Positions 1 through 10,398 of a stretch of 64,000 bases of DNA are shown piece by piece. Location of the stretch: positions 5,651,701 through 5,715,700 of the forward strand of contig OZ026531.1 of the NCBI GenBank assembly GCA_964019695.1, given 5' to 3'. Numbering within the stretch: position 1 is the first letter of the stretch; every line of letters starts with the position of its first letter. The translations under genes were made by a program, and so were the position numbers. This stretch comes from Loripinus fragilis. Lineage: Eukaryota; Mollusca; Bivalvia; Lucinida; Lucinidae. The notes under the pieces were generated by a model. That model was not told the DNA's origin, did no database searches, and saw only the letters and a program-made list of their open reading frames with translations.

Positions 1-213
1 TAATAGTTCTTAAACATACTTTATGATATTAAGGTTGACAGACCAGAGCCAAAGTTAACACGTCAATCACTGAGTAGCTTGGTTAGCTGGTAAATTCATG
101 AAAGAAGAATTGATGCGAGCTTTGTATATGATTGTGTTGTTTGAAATTGATACTATGCTCAATTTTGTCAAAATTAATACTTATAAGAAATAGTGTTTGT
201 TTATTTATTTTGT

Positions 214-335
214 TTGATTTGATTCTATACGTACAAGTCAACAATTTTTCAGTTGTGTTGGGATGGGTTTTCCTGGGTTGAACCAGTACTGGGCAAGGAT
301 AAATGTGTCTTGCTTTATGACCCATCACAGTGGCG
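214..335 (-). repeat. SINE body without its tRNA head
   Basis: Matches the body of the 36638-36795 SINE (TTCCTGGGTTGAACCAGT, AATGTGTCTTGCT). It is cut where the head should begin (CATCACAGTGGCGC). Confidence 0.6.
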
Positions 336-340
336 CAAAT

Positions 341-1508
341 AGTGTAAGTGAAACAACGTGTCCCCTCCCATATGCTTGTTCATAAGGTTGATACTCTTAT
401 TTTCAAAGAAGGGCCATAAAACATATTTTTCAGAATCCTTCTAAAAGCTAATCAGGTAATTCACTTATCATATAAAATGTGTTTTCCAAGTTTTAATTTA
501 GCTAGTTTGCCAGATATACTGCTTACAATGTATGTGTAAATTAGTAACAATAACTCTGTTATAGATTGATGCAAAGTTATGCCAGCCATGTTTATATATT
601 TTACTTATTTAATACACTTACTATATAATATATAATCTTTCTAGGTCAAGTGGTTAATGGGTTGAAAACAACTGCTATAATCTAACATTATGCAAAGTTA
701 GTTAAGTTACCTTCTCTTCAGCATTAATCAGCAAACTAAATAACAAGACTCTAGCTTAAATAAAAACTCTCTGTGATAGCTTGCTAACTAGGTCACTATC
801 TTATTTTAATCAAACTATAGAGCAGGAGATAACTCAGACTTGAAGAATATTCGATCAGTCATCTTTTTTAAATCAACATGTGGAATTTCAATACTCTAGC
901 ATGCAGGTTTCTTAAATTGTTGGCAGTATAAACAAGAAAACCATCAAACAGAGTGACATATCTATTTACTCTTTTCTATAGAATGGAGTGAAAAAGTGAA
1001 ATGATCAACAGTAGTTACCATCAGGTTAATATATTAGAGGGTGCATTTCTAGTGGCAAAGTGATAGCTGGATGAAACTTTGTTAAATATGTAGCAAAATC
1101 CAAAATAAAGTAAGTTATCATATCACGTCGCGTCTGGGAGTGAAATAACGCCATGCAATAAAATCTGTAACACACTAGTGGTTTATCGATTTTCGGGAAA
1201 CGTTATTACGTCCATAACAACGTTGCGTACATAATGACAAAATTATAACTTTTTTATGTCAAAAATCAGATTTCAAAGTAATCTTACCGTCATATGATAA
1301 ATAGAATCTAACATTCGTGCTCATGTATTATTGAATTTATTAAACTCGTTGCGAAAAAAAGATAAAATGCTCGGCAAGCCTTGCATTTTATCTCTTTTCC
1401 ACAACTCGTTTAACAAATTCAATAAAACATGATCACTCATGTAAGATCCTCTATGTTAAATATGTAGCAAAATCCAAAGTAAAGTAGTTTTTTTTTTACC
1501 TTTTGCAG
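341..1508. other. No gene seen (intron or intergenic, left of the membrane exon)
   Basis: AT-rich; no exon with good borders was found. It presumably lies in an intron of the membrane-protein gene. GGCAAGCCTTGCATTTTATC with its partial inversion at 1350-1400 is a minor hairpin. Confidence 0.5.
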
Positions 1509-1633
1509 ATCTAGTTGTCCCTGCTGCTATAACTGGGGGTGTTGTATGTTTGTTATTGGTACTGGTAGTAGCTATCTGTATTCGGAAGAAAGACCGTAAC
1601 AAGGTGAAGGACTCTGCACCAGATAATCAACAG
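1509..1633 (+). CDS. Internal exon: transmembrane segment of a single-pass membrane protein (partial gene)
   Basis: This 125-nt exon is too short to show as a long ORF. A pyrimidine-rich tract ending in TTTTGCAG precedes it and it ends AATCAACAG/GTACAA, so both borders fit splice consensus. Read after two leading bases (phase 1 entry) it gives 41 codons. A short extracellular stub leads into a hydrophobic stretch of about 20 residues (PAAITGGVVCLLLVLVVAIC), followed by a basic stop-transfer cluster (IRKKDRNK). It ends in phase 0, which matches the acceptor at 3552. It is therefore the membrane-spanning exon of a type I receptor or adhesion protein whose ectodomain exons lie left of the window. 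The family cannot be named from this piece. Inference: an immunoglobulin-superfamily or similar adhesion receptor is plausible but unproven. Confidence 0.72.
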
Positions 1634-2765
1634 GTACAACAACTATCACTGTTTTTTCTCATTCACTAAAATATACTAAAGTACTTTGAAAACGCATCAC
1701 CCAGTTTAAATCCTTTATTTCACAAACCCCGAGAATGTCAGCGAGATAATTGTTATTTTATTGAATATCATAGTCTGACCAGCATGTAGTGTGTTCTAGA
1801 AAATTCATGGTTGTAAATAAACTTTAAGGTATTGAAAAAGTATCCGTTTTAAGACACTCTGGTCATTTTTGAAGGACACAAATTCAGCTACAAGTTAACA
1901 CAAGCTAGTTTTGATTCCTAACTCAACAGATTTGCCTCATTTGCTTCTTTCACGATTGCACATTCATCAATGAACGATTAAAAATGAATTGACAGTTCGT
2001 TGTGCTCAAAATTACACCCTTTTGAAAATTATGACATACCCCACCCACCCTGATTACTATAGTCTAGTAATAACATTCAACGTCTTGGGCCTTTCAAAGT
2101 TTCGATTTTTTCACGTCCGGTTGTATTGGAAGAGGCTAAGGGCATACACAAATGGCAGATTATGCATAATATACGCTTGTATCACGTGTCTTTTGTATTA
2201 TGCAAGTGACGTTAACGTAATTTTTTAAGACGTTCTCGATCACATGACAGCAGATCTCCTGCCATGATTTACATTAAAACGTCTTTCCCGTATGACTGCC
2301 AGTGTATGTAGTCAATATCAGTAGTGAAAGCGTGCATAAAGGTAATTTATGGAGATGTTTCTAAAAAGGAGCTATAAATTGATGATTAAATTTGACGTTT
2401 ATTTTCGAAACATTGAAGTTATCAATTACTTTTAATAAGAAAAAGTCTATAAACTCTTTTGGTGATATGGTATCATACACGCCACAGTTTTAACATAAAA
2501 ATACTCTAAAAACTTCATCTAACTGTGCAGAAAGGTGCTGGATGATGTATCTATCCACATGACGTCATCAGCAGCGCCAAGTAATAGTGCAATCAAATTA
2601 ACACTGATTCATACCAATTCTGTGTTGCACTTTAAAACCTGTGAGTAACTTTTCAATCGCATATGCGGTTTGCAAGAAAAATACAAAAATATGGCTATGC
2701 GTTTTCAAAGTCCCTTATATAGTTGATAATGAACATTTACCTTTAACTTAGGTAATAATTCATAT
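1634..2765 (+). other. Intron of the membrane-protein gene, first part
   Basis: No coding signal. The remainder of the intron (2766-3552) is MITE sequence. Confidence 0.6.
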
Positions 2766-3214
2766 GTTTAGATAAATACATTTTTGAGCGTAAAATTGTA
2801 ACTATTTTCTTATCCATCAGTTTAAACATATGTTTTGGGCGCTCAAAAGAACTGTCTCGTTGAGACAGTTCTTTTGAGTACCCACAACCTATGTTTAAAC
2901 TGAGAAATAAACACATTTTTTGAGTGTAAAATTGTAAATATTTTCTTATCCATCAGTTTAAACATATGTTTTGGGTGCTCAAAAGAATTGTCTTGTTGAG
3001 ACAGTTCTTTTGAGTACCCACAACATATGTTTTGACTGAGAAATAAACACATTTTTGAGTGTAAAATTGTAAATATTTCCTTATCACTCGGTTTAAACTT
3101 ATGTTTTGGGTGTTCAAAAGAACCGTCTCATTGAGACAGTTCTTTTGAGTACCCACAACATCTGTTTTGGTTGAGTAATAAGAAAAATATTTTTGGTACA
3201 CACTCTTGACTAAA
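2766..3214 (-). mobile_element. Fold-back MITE with a triplicated palindrome unit
   Basis: Three palindromes (ACTCAAAAGAACCGTCTC and its complement, with longer imperfect arms) are centred at about 2860, 2995 and 3131, 135-136 bases apart. The outer ends are GTTTAGATAAA on the left and CTCTTGACTAAAG on the right. It lies in the intron of the membrane-protein gene. Confidence 0.75.
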
Positions 3215-3340
3215 GTTATCTAGTTTGTTTATTTGTGGGTAGAGATAATATGTTCATTTTTGATGTTTATTTAATTTTCGTTAAATTTACTGTTATTTTT
3301 TTTTACTTAATTATGTCATACATTAAATTTGTATTTTCAG

Positions 3341-3524
3341 GTCTTTAGTTAAGAGAGGGTAACAAAAATAAGTTTTCTTATTTCTCAACCAAAATATATG
3401 TTGTGGGCACTCAAAAGAATCATCTTAATGAGACGGTACTTTTGAGCACCCAAAACAAGAGTAAACATTGATGGGTAAGAAAATATTTACAATTATACGC
3501 TCAAATATTGTGTTTATCGAAACC
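3341..3524 (+). mobile_element. Fold-back MITE, single unit
   Basis: Same family, opposite orientation: AGGTCTTTAGTTAAGAG end, palindrome centred near 3428, then ACGCTCAAA and TGTTTATCG. Confidence 0.7.
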
Positions 3525-3552
3525 CCTGAATTATTCAATTGTTGTTTTACAG

Positions 3553-3918
3553 ATACCAGATAAAGCTACAACTCATCACAGACCAGGAAGGAAAGACAAG
3601 ATACTGAGCTGGACTGACCCTCCACAGTCCATAGCCTTACAACACCATGGTGGTCATGGTCACTTGCCGTCTATCAGTGAACGTCAACAGACTGATCCAT
3701 ATTATAATGTAGGGCAACAGCTGTATCATTCATATTCAGAAACACCTGATCGCATTCTGAACTTTCAGAAGATATTCACACCTAAACATGGAACACACAC
3801 CTTACAAAGGTTATACAAATATAGGACAAGAGGACACCATGTGAACAACAACAAACACAATTCATGTGCAAGCATAGAAATGAATGATCATTATGGCCAC
3901 CTTCCAATAGCCAGATAA
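3553..3918 (+). CDS. Terminal exon: cytoplasmic tail of the same membrane protein
   Basis: After a TTGTTTTACAG acceptor the frame runs 121 codons to TAA at 3916-3918. Entry is phase 0, exactly the exit phase of the 1509-1633 exon, so the two join without a shift. The tail is hydrophilic and rich in His, Gln, Pro and Tyr, with no recognised fold, as expected of a receptor cytoplasmic tail. It contains TDPYYNVG; a phosphotyrosine followed by X-N is the known Grb2 SH2 ligand pattern, so Y-Y-N-V may be a docking site (inference). I do not recognise the protein family. The open frame extends upstream to about 3508, but those 15 codons lie before the splice acceptor and are intron. The 1.9-kb intron between the exons is filled with palindromic MITEs. 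Confidence 0.7.
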   Translation: MPDKATTHHRPGRKDKILSWTDPPQSIALQHHGGHGHLPSISERQQTDPYYNVGQQLYHSYSETPDRILNFQKIFTPKHGTHTLQRLYKYRTRGHHVNNNKHNSCASIEMNDHYGHLPIAR

Positions 3919-4705
3919 AGACTCCAGAATCCAGAAAGTTCTGTTTTTGGTGAAGAGGTCCTGACAACGTTTTTTAATCAATGTATTTCAGTGAGGGCTG
4001 TACGAATTTCCATCGAGAAGAAATTGGGCCCATTTGCTTCTCTAGGGGGTCCATACCAGTATTTCTTAGGAAAGCTACTTGTGATTTTCCAGGGGGTCTG
4101 GCCTGATTTTTCAGGGGGTCTGGACCGCCTGCCCCTCTCTGTATCCATCCATGCATTATCAACGTACAGTAAAGCCTGCACTTAAGTTTACACATAATTG
4201 CACATGCTAAGCACCTGAGGTACACAGCATTTCCAAAGAATCATAGTATATTGTTCACCTAAATTCAACAGTTTTAAAATCAAAACAATTTCATCTATCA
4301 TAACATTTGATGAAACTATGTCATATGATACGCACAATTCAACGCTGAAAATATTTCTTCAATGGCGTTTGTCATATTACGTGTAAAATTGAAGTGATTG
4401 AAGAATTTGTCAACGTGTATTTAAACTATGAGCCCTTAGGATCAATTATAAGAAAAAGATTATGCAACACATCCAAATAAAGAAAATAAATATTAGACAC
4501 TCCTGATTCCTCATATGAGATCAAGGAGCAAACACCAGCTGTTTCAAGAACTTGTCATTTGTGTATCAGTTTGAAGAATGAAAAAAGATCAACACTGACC
4601 CCAGGTTCATAGAAGGCTTATGAAATAGCCACATTTTTAGTATATGGTCATTTTTTTCATATCAATTTGAATGCCAGTTAAAAGTTAAACAAGGTTTATA
4701 AATAT

Positions 4706-4936
4706 AAAACTGTTAACCCTTTCAACACTTTATGCCTGAAAAAAGGTATGGACAAACAGTGTAGATCAAGATGAGATGGTTCATATAAGCCATCTCATTT
4801 TGATCTATACAGTTTGCTTACGCATTTTCATTTTTCCCAATTTCACTTATAGCAGGTTTTTTAAGGATTTGTATAACACCCCTTTTATAAACAACTGACT
4901 GTTCTACAATTTAAAGTGAAAGGGTTTAACTCATAA
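4706..4936. mobile_element. MITE with TTAACCCTTTC ends and a central hairpin
   Basis: Inverted ends GTTAACCCTTTCAA and GTGAAAGGGTTTAAC. The core hairpin is GATCAAGATGAGATGG against CCATCTCATTTTGATC. Confidence 0.7.
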
Positions 4937-5088
4937 ACTTAAGGATGAAAGGGTTATATGCCTAAAAGCGGTAGAAAAAAGCTGTTTCAGGGTACCTGTG
5001 TTTAAAACATGGAATAGATTTGTCGTCAACAAACAAATGAGTATGACAGGGAAAGCAACAATCACAGATCACATACCACAGACCAACA

Positions 5089-5330
5089 CATGGCACTGCG
5101 TTCTAAGGTGGTGCTTCTTTTGTGGATCATTTTTGTTATTTGTGGTTCGTGTTTGTCATGCTTTCTTGTCTGTTCAAAGCAACCTTATGGTCATCTGCTG
5201 GGAAAGGGTTAACCTCTTAGCTCTCTTGTGTGTGGTGTTATGTTGTGTTTAGTCACTTTCCCGTGTGGTGTCCTGGGTCATTGTGGTACTTGATTGTATC
5301 GATTCCTGATCTTTGCTCCTTACTTACTTT
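5089..5330 (+). repeat. Tail A fragment (3' third)
   Basis: It starts near GGTGGTGCTTCTTTTGTGGA and ends at the shared TTGATTGTATCGATTCCTGA plus CTTACTTACTTT terminus. It abuts an inverted tail-B piece (5331-5460). Confidence 0.75.
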
Positions 5331-5460
5331 CAAAACTAGAACAGACGCTAAGAACTAAATCACGAAGCAAAATAAAACACACACAACGGAAGCTTCAACA
5401 GACAAGGAATCAACAACAACCGCCCCAAAAAGGACAGCAGCGGAGGTCATTGCGGTGTAA
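5331..5460 (-). repeat. Tail B fragment, inverted
   Basis: Similar to 36985-37085: AAACTAGAA, CAACAACAACC, GGACAGCAGC in the same order. Confidence 0.5.
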
Positions 5461-5600
5461 CTTTAATTGACTTGGGGCATATAATATAATTGACTGGTGG
5501 CGTAACTATTTTGACTAGTGGTGTGACTATAGTAACTGTAATTGATAGTTGGCGTAACTGTAATTGGCGGCGTAACTATAATTGACTGGCCTAACCTTCG
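5455..5600. repeat. Short minisatellite
   Basis: About six degenerate units built on GGCGTAACTATAATTGACTG, spaced 17-31 bases. Confidence 0.7.
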
Positions 5601-6189
5601 CTGAAGATTCTGCATTTGCTGAACACGCATATTTTGCCTGAAATCTTCCTTACAAATGCAGTTTATCATCACATGGAAACACTTAAATCAAATTAACTTA
5701 ATGAAATGGTCTCTCTACTCAAAGAACACCTAGTTGAGATCCAAATCCAATAAAAACGATGTATGTTGTCCAAAAGATAATGGAGAGCGTCACAATCTTT
5801 CAGACATGATAACAAATTATATTCCTTTGGCTGTTCAGAAGTTAACTCATTATCTCCTAGTGACGTCTGCTGAAAACCTTTGCAAACTATTTGACACTCT
5901 GGTGGTATCCCTGAATTTTTTTTCGAAAAATTTGATTTTGAAAAAAATCTTCAGACTACAAAAAAGCTTGAAAATTTTACCAGGGGTAGCGGGGGGAGGG
6001 GGGGGGGCAAAAAGTTAAAAAGGGCATTTTACTCACCATGGATATATAGATAGGTTGAGCATTTGCAGAAGCTAGCTTGCCTAAAACAACACTGCTTAAT
6101 TTGAAAAAACCTGCTCATTTCTGTAAACCATAAGGTTCATAAAACGATATATAAGCCAGTACATTACAAAGGAAACTATCCAGAGCCTT

Positions 6190-6360
6190 TTTGTTCTATC
6201 AAAGCATGGGCAGATCCAGAGGGGGAGGAACACAGGGGGTCCGCAACCCTGAAAAATCACAAGTTGCTATGTTTCCTAAGAAATACTGGGACGGACCCCC
6301 TTTGGGTCCAATTGCTTCTCGAGGGAGGTCCGTACAGACCTCTGTGAAATACGTTGGTGA
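6190..6360 (+). repeat. GGTCC-rich dispersed repeat
   Basis: Carries CAGGGGGTCC, CTGAAAAATCACAA and TTTCCTAAGAAATACTGG. An inverted copy is at 3985-4160; relatives lie at 19105-19393 (GCGCGGATCC ends), 20930-21150 and about 56235-56430. Confidence 0.6.
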
Positions 6361-6884
6361 CTACAAAATCCAGGACCCACATTCCACCAACGGAAATTTT
6401 CTTGATCTGCGCATGCAAAGTATGTTTATTTGATTTGATTTTTTCCCTGACATAACATATTTCCGGGAACAAATTGCATAAATAAGGAAGGCTCCACGCG
6501 AGCTGAACATTTTTTTCTGTTTTCTAGGGCGAAGACTCGTCTGGTGAAATAGCATTCTCGCGAGAACTGACGATACCTCATCTAGATCTCTTTGCGCTTT
6601 GAATTATGGGTAGCTCGTGATATCTAGTTAGTCCCGTTCAGTTCTCTTGCTCCTGTAGTAACAGAATTTATAGTTAAAATCGCAAAAAGTCAATTTTTTG
6701 AAAATTTCTCTATCAGTCAATAGTTTCCGATTGCAAAGCCTTGAGTCATGCAAGCAGTGATTGCATAATATATTTTTATAAAAATGGCGGGTGAATGGCA
6801 GTTCAATCATAGTGTGCACCGAGCGAAAAGCGACAGGTTAGTGCGCGCTAGAGTGCTTCCTGTTTGCAACAATGGATAAAATAT

Positions 6885-6950
6885 GTAAAAACCCTTTGTG
6901 GCTTTGGCTGCTGTCCGTTCTAAGATGGTGGTTCCGTTTGTGTTAGACCC
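6885..6950 (+). repeat. Tail B scrap
   Basis: GGCTGCTGTCCGTTCTAAG with flanks like the other tail-B copies. Confidence 0.45.
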
Positions 6951-6995
6951 TTAAATTATGATTTTTTTCGTTGTATTACCTTGAGGCCTGGTCCC

Positions 6996-7515
6996 GAGGC
7001 TATAAAACTTTTTTCTTGATTAATTCAAGTTAGCATGGAATTTCAACGGCTAATAAATACGTGCTGAAAAATTTAAGATTTGTCTTCTTTTAAAACTCTC
7101 ACATGGTGTTTTATTCTGATAATAAATGTTAAAATGTTGGTATTTTAACATTTTTGTTTGCATTTTAACATTTACGAGGCTATAAAACTTTTTTCATGCT
7201 TAAATCAAGTGACTGCTGATAAAAAAGTGCTGAAAAATTTAAGATTTTTCTTCTTTTAAAACTCTCAGATGTTGTTTGGTTCTGATTATAAATGTTGAAA
7301 TGTTGACATTTTAACATTTATTGTTGGCATTTTAACATGTACGAGGTTATAAAACTTATTTCATGCTTAACTCAAGTGAGCAGGGAATTTCAACTGTTAA
7401 TAAAAGAGTGCTGAAAAATTAAAAATTTGTCTTTTTTTTCGAAACTCTCAGATGTTGTTTTAATCTGCTCATAAATATTGAAATGCCGATAATTGTTGGC
7501 ATTTTAACATTTATG
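6996..7515 (+). repeat. Tandem repeat, three units of about 165-180 bp
   Basis: Units begin GAGGCTATAAAACTT at 6996 and 7176 and GAGGTTATAAAACTT at 7343. Each carries GTGCTGAAAAATTTAAGAT and an AATGTTAAAATGTT/AACATTT-type inverted pair. Confidence 0.8.
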
Positions 7516-8132
7516 AGCAGGATATTTTGTGATGTGTTGAGCATGAAGAAAACTTATAACCTTGAGGCATAGTTGATTGGGCTGGTCTGAGTCATCGCTG
7601 AATGCACCTGTCATATGTTGGTCTTTTCATGTTTTTTTGATATTATTGTCTTATCTACACACGGGATAGGCAGCATTAAAAACACTTTTAATATCGACGA
7701 ACGCGGAAAAAACTCAATAGAAACAGTGATTTCGATTGCCATTTGTCGCAAGTATTTCATCGACTGTATTGACGTTTGCGATTTCCTCCTATCCGGTGTG
7801 ATCTAAAAAAAATTTGAGTTGGACAGTTCATGGAAAAGTGGTACTTATCGCATAAGGTTTCAGCATTTTTTTTTTTGCCAAATATTGTCATCTGCTGATA
7901 AGTTTTGAAAATAGTTCGACTCAGATTTGAATCCAAACTATTTGACACTCTGATGGTATTGTTGAAGGAAGTTTTTTTTTTGTAAAAGTCTTTTTCGAAA
8001 AAAAGTCACAGCATACGACAAAAATAAAAGCGCAATTTTCCAACATGTATTTTCTTCTTTCTTTCATAGGAATTCCACTCTATCGAGGTGCACCGCCGAT
8101 TGCGAAAAATTTTGGTTTGAGAGCAGGGCTTT

Positions 8133-8346
8133 TAACCCTTAAAGCGCCTATCACGACTGCAGCAGACGACAAATTTTGTGAAATCTTTCCTTGTTTTCAA
8201 CAAAAATAAGGTATGATATTTCATGAGAATCGTCTGCCAGCAGACGATTGACATGAAATATCATGCCTTATTGGTTATTTTTGAAAAAGCGGCAAAATTT
8301 TAAATTGTCGTCTGCTGCAAATTATAGGAGGCGCTTTAAGGGTTTA
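8133..8346. mobile_element. MITE with AACCCTTAAAGCGCC ends
   Basis: Ends AACCCTTAAAGCGCC and GGCGCTTTAAGGGTT. Inner arms GCAGCAGACGAC and GTCGTCTGCTGC, and the core ATGATATTTCATG-AATCGTCTGC against its complement. Confidence 0.75.
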
Positions 8347-8608
8347 CAATGCCAGATTTCTAATGAGGACAATTTCTGGTTGTTGTTTTGCACGTCATAA
8401 AAGAAATCAAAACGCCAGTAGTTTCTTCAATTATAGAAGACTTTTTCTCTAATTGAGCAAACTTGCAATAGTTAAGTGTAATGACAGGCGTGAGAGATTG
8501 CAAGTATATACTGGTGATTACAAAGGCAAAACGGCATCAACGAGTGATCCTTTACTTCAAACCCTTTTTCAAACATATACTTATTATTTCAACCTTGTAT
8601 TCTTAGAA

Positions 8609-9165
8609 TTTTCGCTTACTGTAAAGGTGGCACCTCATGAATGCGTTATAAGGACTGGTCTACCTTAGACATAGGTAAAAGCCGAAAATGAGGCATGGTT
8701 TCATTCAAAAGTAACTGTATCATCATGCACCATTACCTCAGTATAGAAATCAAAACACATTATTTAGTCCTTAAAACGCCAGCAAAACAACTGCATCGGA
8801 AAATGTCTATTTTACATAAGCATAGAGGCAAACATTGTCGACCCAGATCAGACTGAGATCAGACTGCTCCTACAGGAGCAGTCTGATCCGGGTCCACACT
8901 GTTTGTCTATGAGGCTTTAAATATTTTAGTTGACGACAAAAACATAAATTTTGTGATTATGCGCTTCAAGTTTTAATAAATGTGAGTTCAGTGTGTTTAC
9001 GGTTAGGATTTTCATGAAATGCATGCACGTTTGCACGGCCCAAACAACTTAGTATTTTTTCACCAAATTATAAATAAAACCTGATTTCCCTTCCTTATGA
9101 GATGAAATAGCCCAACCACGCCCAGATATGAATATAAAAGTTGCCGCCTTTACAGTAAGCGAAAA
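8609..9165 (-). mobile_element. MITE with TTTTCGCTTACTGTAAAGG ends
   Basis: Terminal inverted repeat of at least 19 bases (TTTTCGCTTACTGTAAAGG and its exact complement at 9147-9165). Its centre (8764-8970) is a hairpin with GATCAGACTGCTCC-TACAGGAGCAGTCTGATC and ACTTAA-type borders. An inverted relative is at 25304-25841. Confidence 0.75.
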
Positions 9166-9576
9166 GTCTATTAATACGAATTATTAAAACGGAAGACGTG
9201 CAGTGTTTCATTGTACAAAATCGGTCATTCGTGCATAAAAAAATGAGAATTGCTTTTCATCGACTAGAAATCAAATGCATGTTGAAATAGTCAAGGAGCT
9301 AAATTTTTGAAAATTGACTTGACACAATTGTCCAGCCAGAAAAGGTTTGACTTCAGAAATAGTTAGAACTACCTTTCCACAACATTTCTAGGCACGTCGT
9401 ACAGTCAAGTTATGATAACAGTTTTTCAGGAGGAGCCGTTTTGTACACCTACCCCATTTTTACTATAAAACACAAAATTACATTTGAATAAGAAATGAAA
9501 TGGTATTCAGGTGGGATCCAGATGGTGCATACAGCCGTTGTTTACTGCCAAATCCTCGATAAGGACCAAAACAATT

Positions 9577-10398
9577 ATGAGAATAAATTGTTTGCGTACA
9601 GAAGCACAACTTTTATGTTATAAATGTCATTTACGTAAAAACTTCAATTACACCTTATAAAAGCCTAAGCCCAGAAAGTCGCATCCAATGACTAGATGTT
9701 CACTTTGCATGCTTTGGTACCATGATCAATGTGTCGGCTTGGACAAAGATGAGCCAGTTGGCGTATGGCTATGCCTATCGTGTCATCAGGTACCACAAGG
9801 TCTCCAAGAAAACATCTCTGAGATCAAAACTGATGTAGAGGAGTTGAAGTTATCTACCAAATCTATAACTACAGCGATCCATAAACTGTCAGAACAGGTT
9901 TCATCATGTGTTGAAAATATCAATGACAAATTGACTGCATTGTGTAAGCGAATAGACTGCAATGATAGGAGAACATCTGAAACCCTAGAATGTATAGTTG
10001 ATGCATCAGACAATTTGAAAACAAGTTTTGACCAAAAGACCTGTCAGATATTGAATAAAACAGCAACAATTATAGATAAAGTGAAAGTACACTGTGACTC
10101 CGTAAACAACAACCATGTACAAACAGATGAGAAAACAGATGAGAGAAATAAGACTAATGAAAAGTCAATTACTATACACCTAAATTCAAATGATAAGCGA
10201 AGTGTACAAACCAATCAGAAACTACTAACTAATCCAAACCCAAACACCAGAAAGACTGAACATACCAAGTCTACAAATTCAAATAATAGACATTCTACCC
10301 GAAACAACTGCCGGCGTGTACCTGCAGGTTGGAACCCTGACATGCAGGAGCATGAGACAGTTGACTTAACGTGTTCTCCTCAGCCAAAAAGACCATAA
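9577..10398 (+). pseudogene. LINE ORF1, first part: PHD-type zinc finger plus coiled region, broken by an in-frame TAA
   Basis: From ATG 9577 the frame encodes CYKC (C14, C17), then TAA at 9658-9660. It continues open with CSLC (C41, C44), H49, C52 and a final W-L-C-L-S-C. Together these make the C4-H-C3 pattern of a PHD finger. After the stop, an ORF can begin at ATG 9688 (236 codons), but that protein lacks the first Cys pair. Downstream are heptad-like helical segments (about residues 50-125 of the 236) and a polar, Asn/Lys/Thr-rich tail. The frame ends at TAA 10396, overlapping the esterase frame by about 30 bases. Role by family: RNA-binding or chromatin-reading protein of the retrotransposition particle. 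Whether the TAA is a decay mutation or the true start is ATG 9688 is unresolved; the intact finger across the stop favours decay. Confidence 0.75.

Noticed and set aside
2843..3201. Overlapping minus-strand frames in the palindromes
   Set aside because: They follow the 135-bp repeat period (a multiple of three by chance) and have no conserved protein features.
3985..4185. Frames at 4.0-4.2 kb as a gene
   Set aside because: The sequence is a copy of the GGTCC-rich dispersed repeat also seen at 6.2 kb.
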